From a virus, in the IMG/VR virus record IMGVR_UViG_3300027797_000042, positions 1 through 49,645 of that record: a DNA stretch of 49,645 bases; one strand, 5' to 3'. The notes beneath the pieces are model-generated. The model did not search any database, was not told where the DNA came from, and worked only from the letters and a program-made list of their open reading frames with translations. Of this stretch, positions 1 through 6,393 are shown in pieces. The first letter of the stretch is position 1. Each line of letters opens with the position of its first letter. Position numbers and translations under genes: made by a program.

Positions 1-2
1 CT

Positions 3-431
3 CATAATATATTTAATAATATTCATCTTATAACAAAAGAACTTACAGATCTAGAATTGGTCCAACTTTATTATGATCATGATGTTTTAGTTTATCCAAG
101 TTATGGAGAAGGGTTTGGCTTTATTCCATTACAGGCTTTAGCTACTGGAATGCCAACTATATGTACTGGAAGCTGGGCACATTATAAAAAATATTTAGGA
201 CCATTAAAATTAAAGTCAGACTTAGTAGATTCCCCTTGGCCGTTCCCACATGAAGGGAAACTTTTTGAACCAAACCGTAAACATTTGGTTGAGCTTATGA
301 GAGATGTTGTTTTTAATTTTAGTGCATACTCAGGTTATTATTATGCTCAGTCAACTAAAATACATGAAGAATATAACTGGTTAGAGTTGACCAAGAATTC
401 TTTTGACCATATTGTTAAAAAATTTAATTAG
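3..431 (+). CDS. Glycosyltransferase, GT-B/GT4-like C-terminal part (5' end outside window)
   Basis: The frame is open to the left edge, so only the C-terminal ~142 residues are visible. A TTG at 57 is not the real start, because the reading continues upstream with a typical sequence (LITKELTDLELVQLYYDHD). The segment YPSYGEGFGFIPLQALATG matches the nucleotide-sugar binding loop of GT4 enzymes, which usually has two glutamates seven residues apart (EX7E). Here the second is glutamine. The enzyme would transfer a sugar from a nucleotide-sugar donor in the cytoplasm; the acceptor is unknown. In a phage it could glycosylate DNA, cell-surface sugars or virion proteins. The oxygenase cassette downstream makes hydroxylated virion protein one option. 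The family call is firm; the role is not. Confidence 0.8.
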   Translation, partial: HNIFNNIHLITKELTDLELVQLYYDHDVLVYPSYGEGFGFIPLQALATGMPTICTGSWAHYKKYLGPLKLKSDLVDSPWPFPHEGKLFEPNRKHLVELMRDVVFNFSAYSGYYYAQSTKIHEEYNWLELTKNSFDHIVKKFN

Positions 432-518
432 CGCTAGACGTTAAAAAAAAAGTTTGATACACTTAGGATTCACTAAAAATTATTAATCCGTAAGGCGGAA
501 GAAGAGGCTACACTTAAA

Positions 519-2453
519 ATGTCAAAAACTATTGAAAACCCATACGAAAATTTTATTGCATTGTCTAGATATGCAAGATGGATTCCAGAAGAAAATCGCC
601 GTGAAACATGGGGTGAAACAGTAGATAGATATTTTGATTTTATGCTGAGTCACCTTAAAGAAAATTATAATTACATTCCAGATGAAAAGCTTGTTGCGGA
701 ATTAAAAAATGGTGTATTCGAACGAAATGTCATGCCGTCAATGCGCTCCGTTATGACTTCAGGAGCAGCATTGGAAAGAGATAATGTTGCAGGATACAAT
801 TGTGCTTTTCTTCCAGTTGATTCGCCACGCTCATTTGATGAAACAATGTATATTCTTATGTGCGGTACAGGTGTAGGTTTCTCTGTTGAGTACAAGTATA
901 TTAATAAGCTTCCTGCCGTTCCAGAATCTTTAGAGAAATCAACTACAGTAATCACAGTAGAAGATTCAAAGCAAGGTTGGGCAAAAGCATACCGTGAGTT
1001 AATTGCACTTCTTTGGTCTGGACAGATTCCAGCAATAGATGTATCTAAAGTAAGACCAGCAGGTGCAAGACTTAAGACAATGGGTGGAAGATCATCAGGA
1101 CCACAACCACTTATCAACCTATTTGATTTTACAATCGCAAAGTTTAAGAATGCTACTGGAAGAAATTTAAAACCAATTGAATGTCACGACATTATGTGCA
1201 AGATTGGTGAAGTAGTTGTTGTAGGTGGAGTTCGTCGCTCAGCAATGATTTCTCTTTCCAATATTAACGACATTGAGATGGCACAAGCTAAGTCAGGTAA
1301 CTGGTGGGAGGCTAGCCCACAACGTGCCTTGTCTAATAACTCTGTTGCGTACTCACGCAAGCCAGAGATGGAGCAATTTATTGCAGAATGGAAATCTTTA
1401 TATGATTCAAAATCAGGAGAACGAGGAATATACAATGTGGCTGCAGCCCAAGCCCAAGCAGCCAAGCATGGAAGAAGAGATCCAGATATACACTACGGAA
1501 CTAACCCATGCTCAGAGATTATTTTACGTCCTTATCAGTTTTGTAACCTTTCAGAAGTCGTATTACGTGAAAAGGATACAAAGAAAGATATTGAGCGCAA
1601 GGTAGAACTTGCAACAATCCTTGGTACATGGCAGTCTACCCTTACAGACTTTAAATACCTGCGTAAGATTTGGAAAGATAATACAGAAGAGGAACGCCTA
1701 CTAGGAGTTTCTTTAACTGGACAATTCGGACATAAATTCATGTCTGGTAAAGAAGACCTTGTTTCTTTAGAAGCATTTTTAATGACTCTTAGAGAATCAG
1801 CAAGGGCAAAAAATAAAGATGAGGCTGGGAAAATTGGGATTCCAGAGTCTGCTGCTATTACATGTGTAAAGCCATCAGGAACAGTATCTCAATTGGTCGG
1901 GGTCTCTTCAGGAATGCATGCTTGGCATTCTCCATATTATATTCGTACCGTACGTGGTTCAAAAGGCGATCCAATTTCTGTTTTTCTTAAAGAAGTTGGT
2001 ATTCCAGTAGAAGATGATGTTATGAAGCCAAACGATACATACGTTTTTTCATTCCCAGTAAAAGCACCAGAAGGTGCAATTGTAAGAAATGACTTAACCG
2101 CTATTGAACACTTAAATATTTGGTTAGTTTATCAACGTGCATGGTGTGAGCACAAGCCATCAATCACAGTTTCTGTAAAAGAAGATGAATGGATGGAAGT
2201 AGGAGCTTGGGTATACAAACACTTTGATGAGGTATCTGGAATTTCATTCCTACCTCACTCAGATCATTCATATAAGCAAGCTCCATACCAAGAAGTAACA
2301 AAAGAAGAATACCAGGCCCTTGTTTCCAAGATGCCAAAAAATATTCGCTGGGAAGATCTATCTTTTTATGAGACAGAAGACGGAACTTCAACAAACGCTA
2401 CTCTTGCATGCAGCTCAGACGGAAACTGTGAAGTAGTAGATATATCAGCTTAG
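519..2453 (+). CDS. nrdJ: Adenosylcobalamin-dependent (class II) ribonucleoside-triphosphate reductase
   Basis: 644 residues, close to the monomeric RTPR type (739 in Lactobacillus leichmannii). It reduces ribonucleotides to deoxyribonucleotides in the cytoplasm for phage DNA synthesis, using a B12-derived radical. The barrel Cys pair is visible: C95 in GYNCAFLP and C342 in QFCNLSE. N329-C331-E333 in NPCSEI is the thiyl radical/acid-base trio, and the 11-residue C331-C342 spacing matches the L. leichmannii enzyme (408-419). SGTVSQLVGVSSG is also typical. The C-terminal pair C631/C637 (CX5C) would re-reduce the active site. A GAAGAGG Shine-Dalgarno lies about 11 nt before the ATG. No intein or intron is seen. 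The host presumably supplies B12 and thioredoxin. Confidence 0.95.
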   Translation: MSKTIENPYENFIALSRYARWIPEENRRETWGETVDRYFDFMLSHLKENYNYIPDEKLVAELKNGVFERNVMPSMRSVMTSGAALERDNVAGYNCAFLPVDSPRSFDETMYILMCGTGVGFSVEYKYINKLPAVPESLEKSTTVITVEDSKQGWAKAYRELIALLWSGQIPAIDVSKVRPAGARLKTMGGRSSGPQPLINLFDFTIAKFKNATGRNLKPIECHDIMCKIGEVVVVGGVRRSAMISLSNINDIEMAQAKSGNWWEASPQRALSNNSVAYSRKPEMEQFIAEWKSLYDSKSGERGIYNVAAAQAQAAKHGRRDPDIHYGTNPCSEIILRPYQFCNLSEVVLREKDTKKDIERKVELATILGTWQSTLTDFKYLRKIWKDNTEEERLLGVSLTGQFGHKFMSGKEDLVSLEAFLMTLRESARAKNKDEAGKIGIPESAAITCVKPSGTVSQLVGVSSGMHAWHSPYYIRTVRGSKGDPISVFLKEVGIPVEDDVMKPNDTYVFSFPVKAPEGAIVRNDLTAIEHLNIWLVYQRAWCEHKPSITVSVKEDEWMEVGAWVYKHFDEVSGISFLPHSDHSYKQAPYQEVTKEEYQALVSKMPKNIRWEDLSFYETEDGTSTNATLACSSDGNCEVVDISA

Positions 2454-2462
2454 TGATACAAT
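2454..2462 (+). promoter_or_regulatory. Extended -10 promoter for the holin-like gene
   Basis: TGATACAAT (TGn plus TACAAT) overlaps the end of the reductase gene. The predicted start, about seven bases past the -10, falls at about 2469, inside the 5' arm of the hairpin at 2466-2486, so the RNA would begin with or next to a stable stem. No good -35 is seen. Confidence 0.45.
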
Positions 2463-2465
2463 AGT

Positions 2466-2486
2466 ATTTGGGGCAAAACCCCAAAT
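2466..2486 (+). promoter_or_regulatory. Perfect 8-bp hairpin in the leader of the holin-like gene
   Basis: ATTTGGGG and CCCCAAAT pair perfectly around a 5-base loop (CAAAA). No T run follows, so it is not a classic intrinsic terminator. Its position at the likely 5' end of a transcript suggests a 5' stabilising stem or weak attenuator; that role is inferred. Confidence 0.5.
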
Positions 2487-2521
2487 TCTCAGGGCAACCG
2501 CTCTGATTGGAGATGGTAAAT

Positions 2522-2758
2522 ATGGCTAGATTTAATAAAGCCGATTTAAACAAAGATGGGAAAGTTTCAATGCAAGAACAAATTCTAAGTGCATTAGGTA
2601 CATATGGAAGAGCATTTTTAGCAGCAGCTATGGCTCTATATATGACTGGAAACACAAATCCAAAGGATTTGGTCGCAGCAGGCGTAGCCGCAGTTGCCCC
2701 AGTTATCCTTAAGGCTCTAAATCCAAACGATAAAAGCTTCGGATTTCAGAACAAGTAA
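2522..2758 (+). CDS. Holin-like small membrane protein with an N-terminal EF-hand loop
   Basis: 78 residues from the ATG at 2522, chosen because GGAG lies 9 nt upstream; a TTG 15 bases earlier is less likely. Two hydrophobic segments (about residues 29-43 and 51-66) separated by a short NTNPKD turn, ending in LNPNDKS, resemble small phage holins of the r1t type. Residues 8-19 (DLNKDGKVSMQE) fit the 12-residue EF-hand calcium loop: D8, N10, D12, G13, V15, S16, E19. Such a protein would sit in the inner membrane and permit lysis. No endolysin gene is next to it. The EF-hand is unusual and could make it calcium-sensitive, or could be fortuitous. Confidence 0.6.
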   Translation: MARFNKADLNKDGKVSMQEQILSALGTYGRAFLAAAMALYMTGNTNPKDLVAAGVAAVAPVILKALNPNDKSFGFQNK

Positions 2759-2771
2759 CCAGTAGATTAGA

Positions 2772-2805
2772 AATACTCCTGTGCTAGAATTGGTGCAGGA
2801 GTATT
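2772..2805 (+). promoter_or_regulatory. 10-bp inverted repeat enclosing an extended -10 box
   Basis: AATACTCCTG (2772-2781) and CAGGAGTATT (2796-2805) are perfect inverted repeats. The 14-base loop holds TGCTAGAAT (2782-2790), which fits an extended -10. As DNA this could be an operator over a promoter; as RNA it could be a weak terminator, but no T run follows. The right arm also contains CAGGAG, a decoy Shine-Dalgarno that folding would hide. Confidence 0.45.
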
Positions 2806-2827
2806 CCTATTTAGGAGACTATGGCAA

Positions 2828-3178
2828 ATGGCAGTACAAAAAAATTTCGAAGTAGATCAAAATGCTACGTTTACTTTTCAGGTTCAATATACTGAAGAGG
2901 ATGCAGTAACACCAATTTCTTTAGTTGGCGCATCAGCAAAAATGCAGATCCGAGACACACCAGGCGGACCTAAGTTAGCAGTTTCATTAACATCACCATC
3001 TGGCGGTATTACCATCAATGGTGCAACTGGAACTCTAACAATTAAGCTAACACCAACTCAAACAAATAAACTGTTCTACCCAAAATCTGCCTATGATATT
3101 ATGGTCATCGATTCTGCTGGGAATAAAATTAAACTCCTCGAAGGGTTTATGGCTCTCAAAAGATCGGTGACTATTTAA
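2828..3178 (+). CDS. Tail/baseplate structural protein, BppU N-terminal-like beta domain
   Basis: 116 residues. The pattern FEVDQNATFTFQVQYTEED, then SAKMQIRD, then GTLTIKLTPTQT and a final LLEG-F strand resembles the small beta-sandwich domain found in many phage tail-fibre loci. It probably sits at the tail tip as part of the host-contact apparatus. GGAG lies 10 nt before the ATG. An ATG seven bases upstream is in another frame and soon stops. The stop overlaps the next start (TAATG), so the two genes are probably translationally coupled. Family placement is by pattern only. Confidence 0.6.
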   Translation: MAVQKNFEVDQNATFTFQVQYTEEDAVTPISLVGASAKMQIRDTPGGPKLAVSLTSPSGGITINGATGTLTIKLTPTQTNKLFYPKSAYDIMVIDSAGNKIKLLEGFMALKRSVTI

Positions 3179-3453
3179 TGAATGAAAAGATAATAGTTAC
3201 AGAAACTGTAAACAATCTTATAGTTTCTTCTCCTGGACCACAAGGTGTTCGTGGAAATACTATCTTAAACGGTAGCGGTGCACCTTCATCGAATCTTGGA
3301 ATAACAAATGATTTTTACATAGATAATGTTGAAAAAAGATTTTATGGTCCAAAACTTTCAGACACAACATGGTCTGGTGCCTCATCCTTCTTGCTTGTTG
3401 CAACAACAGTTCAAGATCATAGACATACTTATGATGGAGATGTTGTTAGATAG
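3178..3453 (+). CDS. Short tail-fibre protein with a collagen-like GPQGVRG stretch
   Basis: 91 residues. After a short N-terminal strand comes SPGPQGVRGNTILNGSG, a brief collagen-like Gly-X-Y run, then GITNDFYIDNVEKRFYGPK. The latter resembles the 'G-D-F-Y-I-D ... Y-G-P-K' motif common in phage collagen-like fibres. It likely forms a small trimeric fibre element. Translation is coupled to the preceding gene by TAATG. It is short for this family and may connect other fibre parts. The C-terminus is His-containing (QDHRHTYDGD). Confidence 0.6.
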   Translation: MNEKIIVTETVNNLIVSSPGPQGVRGNTILNGSGAPSSNLGITNDFYIDNVEKRFYGPKLSDTTWSGASSFLLVATTVQDHRHTYDGDVVR

Positions 3454-3472
3454 GCTTATTTTTAAAAGAATG

Positions 3473-3481
3473 TGGTAAAAT
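3473..3481 (+). promoter_or_regulatory. Extended -10 promoter upstream of the hinge-fibre gene
   Basis: TGGTAAAAT, 36 bases before the ATG at 3518. The sequence matches the TGGTATAAT and TGGTAGAAT boxes upstream of 44537 and 17996. No convincing -35. Confidence 0.4.
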
Positions 3482-3517
3482 TATCTTGTACGAATGCTTT
3501 AAATTTTAGAGGTAACA

Positions 3518-4051
3518 ATGGCAACCAATTATCCTAGTTCTTTGGATACTATAACAAATCCAAGCGGAACAGATAGTCTTTCTTCTCCGTCACACTCCCA
3601 ACAGCATGCAAATGCTAATGATGCAATTGAAGCACTCGAAGCAAAAGTCGGTGTTAATAATTCAACAGTAAGCACATCTCTTGACTATAGAGTAGCTTCT
3701 CTTGAAGCTGGAGGCCAACTAGCAACAGAGCTAGGGCTTGCAGGAAATAATGATCTAACAATAAGTGGAATAGAAAATAAAACAGTAGTAGATACTTTTT
3801 CTAAGGCCTTATATTCAACAGTAAGATACACTCTTCAGATTAAAAAGAGTAACTTGTTTGTTTCTGATCAAATAGACATAATAAACGACGGAACAGATTT
3901 ACATGTAAACAGATACGAAATATCATCAAATACAAATACCTCTCTTTATACTATGCAATTAGAAGAAAATTCAGGTATAATTAGTTTGTCGGTAACACCA
4001 TCAAGTGGATCTATAACCGCTAGATATTATAGAACCGCCTTAAAAGCTTAA
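3518..4051 (+). CDS. Tail-fibre hinge/connector protein with phage C-terminal beta domain
   Basis: 177 residues. The N-terminal SHSQQHANANDAIEALEAKV segment (about residues 26-45) is a short helix of the type that starts many phage fibre and hinge proteins. The last ~80 residues (YSTVRYTLQIKKSN... to ARYYRTAL) match, strand by strand, the C-terminus of the 619-residue fibre at 4069-5928, and resemble a beta domain common in T4-like cyanophage structural proteins. It is therefore probably a virion fibre component. AGAGGT lies before the ATG. The pairing of this domain in two adjacent genes suggests duplication. Confidence 0.6.
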   Translation: MATNYPSSLDTITNPSGTDSLSSPSHSQQHANANDAIEALEAKVGVNNSTVSTSLDYRVASLEAGGQLATELGLAGNNDLTISGIENKTVVDTFSKALYSTVRYTLQIKKSNLFVSDQIDIINDGTDLHVNRYEISSNTNTSLYTMQLEENSGIISLSVTPSSGSITARYYRTALKA

Positions 4052-4055
4052 GGCG
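4036..4055 (+). promoter_or_regulatory. Perfect 8-bp hairpin over the stop codon
   Basis: CGCCTTAA and TTAAGGCG pair around an AAGC loop and include the stop of the 177-residue gene. The next gene's Shine-Dalgarno (AAGGGGT) starts two bases after the stem. No T run, so more likely an RNA stability or processing element than a terminator. Confidence 0.5.
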
Positions 4056-4068
4056 TAAGGGGTAAAAA

Positions 4069-5928
4069 ATGGCAACAGTAGATAAAAATTTTAGAATTAA
4101 AAATGGTTTAGTTGTTGAGGGATCAACAGCTACCGTAAATGGAAAAAATGTAGTTACAGCAGGTGTCGTTGATGCCAAGGGTGACTTAATTGTAGGTAGT
4201 GCAGATGATGCAGTTTCCCGCCTAGGCGTTGGTACAAACGGTCATGTTCTTACAGCAGATTCCAGCGAGACACTTGGAATTAAATGGGCAGCCCCAGCAG
4301 CAGTTGGTGTATTCGATACACAAATTACCTTCGAAGGCTCAACAGCAAATGATTTTGAAACTACTCTTACAGTAGTAGACCCAACCGCAGACCGCACAAT
4401 CACACTTCCAGATGCAACTGGTACCGTTCAGCTCAGAGTTACAGATGTATCTGACACTGAAATTGGATACCTTAACGGTGTTACCTCAGCAATCCAAACT
4501 CAGTTAGACGCTAAGGCTTCTTCTGCAGATCTTACAACTCACACAGGCGCAACAGAGGCACACGGTGCAACTGGTGCAGTAGTTGGAACAACAAATACTC
4601 AGACACTTACAAATAAGACTCTTACTTCTCCAGTAATTAATACACCTACTGGAATTACAAAGTCCGATGTTGGCCTTGCAAATGTTGATAATACAACAGA
4701 TGCCAATAAGCCAGTTTCAACTGCTACACAAACGGCACTTGATGCAAAGGCTCCTCTTGCTTCTCCAACATTTACAGGAACTGTAACCCTTCCAGAAGGA
4801 ACAGTAACTTCAGGAATGATTGCAAATGGAACAATTGTAGATGCAGATGTTAATGCATCAGCAGCAATTGCCCAATCTAAGATTGCAAATCTTACAACAG
4901 ATCTTGCTGCAAAAGCACCTTTGGCATCACCAGCACTTACTGGTACTCCTACTGCTCCTACAGCAACTGCAGGAACAAATAATACACAGGTTGCAACAAC
5001 AGCATACGCTGATGCAGCAGTAGCAGCACTTGTAGACGGTGCCCCAGCACTTCTTAATACACTTAATGAGTTAGCAGCAGCAATTAATGATGATGCTAGC
5101 TTTACTACAACAATTACAAACTCAATTGGCCTAAAGGCTCCTGTTGATTCACCAACATTTACAGGCACAGTAACACTACCTTCAGGAACCGTTACTTCTG
5201 GAATGATTGCAGACGGAACAATTGCAACAGCAGATATTGCTGATTCAGCAATTACATCTGCTAAAATTGCAGACGGAACAATTGTTAACGCAGATATCAA
5301 CGCATCAGCAGCAATTGCTCAGTCTAAGATTGATGGGCTTTCAACAAGTTTTTCTGCTAAGGCAGATCTTGCTTCACCAACATTTACTGGTACACCATCA
5401 GCACCTACTGCAGCACCAGGAACTGATACAACTCAGGTCGCAACCACAGCATTTGTTAAAGCCGCAGCAGATGCAGCAGCAGCAATTGCAAATGCATTAA
5501 CAACAGATGATGTAGCAGAAGGAACAGCGCTGTACTTCACAGATGCTCGTGCCCGTACTGCTGTAGATGGAACAGCTCGTTCATTTACATCCGTTGAGTT
5601 AAACTCAGTTGCTAAGCAAGTTGCCGCAACAACAGGAAATATTGTAACCGCAGCAGCAACTACAGCTTATTCATGGACAAAGGCTTCATACCGAAGCGCT
5701 GAGTTCCTTGTTAAGTCAAAGACTTCAACACATACAGAAATCACAAAAATTATGTTGACCCTAGATTCTTCAGATAATGTTTATCTTACAGAATATGGAA
5801 TGTCATCAACAAGCGGAACTTCTCTTCAGTCAATTACAGCAGACGTAAGCGGAACAGATGTAAGAATCCGTGTAACACCTGCAAATAACAATACCGAAGT
5901 AATAGTTACTGGTACACTGTTAGTATAA
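4069..5928 (+). CDS. Long repetitive tail fibre
   Basis: 619 residues, rich in Ala, Thr, Ser and Asp. It begins with DKNFRIKNGLVVEG, also found at the start of the small fibre at 5995. Four SPxxTG repeats follow (e.g. SPTFTGTVTLPEGTVTSG, SPALTGTPTAPTATAG), the type seen in lambda Stf-like side fibres, mixed with TSGMIA-GTI-DAD-NASAAIAQSKI blocks. The C-terminal ~85 residues form the beta domain shared with the preceding gene. This is a trimeric receptor-binding fibre in the virion. The central block about 4318-4510 closely matches DNA inside the 595-residue fibre at 6394-8181. Shine-Dalgarno AAGGGGT. Confidence 0.85.
   Translation: MATVDKNFRIKNGLVVEGSTATVNGKNVVTAGVVDAKGDLIVGSADDAVSRLGVGTNGHVLTADSSETLGIKWAAPAAVGVFDTQITFEGSTANDFETTLTVVDPTADRTITLPDATGTVQLRVTDVSDTEIGYLNGVTSAIQTQLDAKASSADLTTHTGATEAHGATGAVVGTTNTQTLTNKTLTSPVINTPTGITKSDVGLANVDNTTDANKPVSTATQTALDAKAPLASPTFTGTVTLPEGTVTSGMIANGTIVDADVNASAAIAQSKIANLTTDLAAKAPLASPALTGTPTAPTATAGTNNTQVATTAYADAAVAALVDGAPALLNTLNELAAAINDDASFTTTITNSIGLKAPVDSPTFTGTVTLPSGTVTSGMIADGTIATADIADSAITSAKIADGTIVNADINASAAIAQSKIDGLSTSFSAKADLASPTFTGTPSAPTAAPGTDTTQVATTAFVKAAADAAAAIANALTTDDVAEGTALYFTDARARTAVDGTARSFTSVELNSVAKQVAATTGNIVTAAATTAYSWTKASYRSAEFLVKSKTSTHTEITKIMLTLDSSDNVYLTEYGMSSTSGTSLQSITADVSGTDVRIRVTPANNNTEVIVTGTLLV
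4318..4510 (+). repeat. Fibre module shared at DNA level with 7136-7330
   Basis: Both copies encode FEG-TANDFE...DPTADRTITLPD-TGTVQLRVTDVSDTEI-YLNGVTSAIQTQLDAKAS. Long runs are identical in DNA (for example around CAACCGCAGACCGCACAAT), more than protein conservation needs. This points to recent duplication or gene conversion between two fibre genes. Confidence 0.75.
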
Positions 5929-5929
5929 T
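5924..5929 (+). promoter_or_regulatory. Consensus -10 box overlapping the fibre stop codon
   Basis: TATAAT, preceded by TAG exactly as in the promoter at 49287-49314. It includes the fibre gene's TAA stop. The predicted RNA start (~5936) lies just before the hairpin at 5944-5962. No clear -35. Confidence 0.4.
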
Positions 5930-5943
5930 TAAATAAAAGGTAA

Positions 5944-5962
5944 GGGGTCCTTTCAAAACCCC
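5944..5962 (+). promoter_or_regulatory. 5-bp GC hairpin in the leader of the small fibre gene
   Basis: GGGGT and ACCCC flank a 9-base loop. Like the hairpin at 2466-2486, it lies just downstream of a -10 box. It may stabilise the 5' end. The stem is short, so support is modest. Confidence 0.35.
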
Positions 5963-5994
5963 ACCAAAAACAATTAGGGGATATGTGAACTTAA

Positions 5995-6354
5995 ATGGCA
6001 ACAACAAATAAGAATTTTAAAGTCAAGAACGGATTAAATGTAGGCGGAACAGCGACATTTGATACCGACATTGTACTTGGCACTACTCCTATTGCTTTTG
6101 ATACAAGCACTAAAAGGCTAAAGGTTTATATTGATAATGCCTGGCAGCCTATTGCTTTATACTCTGAAATACCAGATTTAACAGAACAACTTACATTTAT
6201 GGATGTAGGTCTTTCCATTGATTATAATGGAGAACCAACATACATAATTCAGGGTAATGGTGTATCGCCTTCTGCATCATCTAAATTTATGGATGGCGGG
6301 TCACCAACGACTACATCGGTAGACTATATATTTGATTCAGGTGCACTTCAGTAA
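5995..6354 (+). CDS. Small tail-fibre/adhesin protein
   Basis: 119 residues. The N-terminus NKNFKVKNGLNVGGTATF matches the start of the 619-residue fibre, and the next part (DTSTKRLKVYIDNAWQPIA) resembles short fibre head segments. The C-terminal half (DGGSPTTTSVDYIFDSGALQ) is of a type often found in cyanophage fibre genes. It probably shares an attachment module with the large fibre and carries a different tip. A weak AGGGGAT lies 13 nt before the ATG. It is short for a fibre, so it could also be an assembly partner. Confidence 0.6.
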   Translation: MATTNKNFKVKNGLNVGGTATFDTDIVLGTTPIAFDTSTKRLKVYIDNAWQPIALYSEIPDLTEQLTFMDVGLSIDYNGEPTYIIQGNGVSPSASSKFMDGGSPTTTSVDYIFDSGALQ

Positions 6355-6366
6355 TAATAAATTAAA

Positions 6367-6375
6367 TGCTATAAT
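6367..6375 (+). promoter_or_regulatory. Extended -10 promoter for the 595-residue fibre
   Basis: TGCTATAAT, 18 bases before the ATG at 6394. The predicted RNA start (~6382) is directly upstream of the AGGAG Shine-Dalgarno, giving a leader of about 12 nt. Confidence 0.5.
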
Positions 6376-6393
6376 ATAAAATAGGAGAACAAA

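Noticed and set aside
454-479. TTGATA and TAAAAA before the reductase as a promoter
   Set aside because: The spacer is only 14 bases and the -10 is poor; not convincing.
4599-5300. Long open frame on the minus strand inside the fibre
   Set aside because: It mirrors the Ala/Thr-rich repeats of the + strand fibre, has no family match and no promoter or Shine-Dalgarno. Similar minus-strand shadows exist in the scaffold region (20542-21132).
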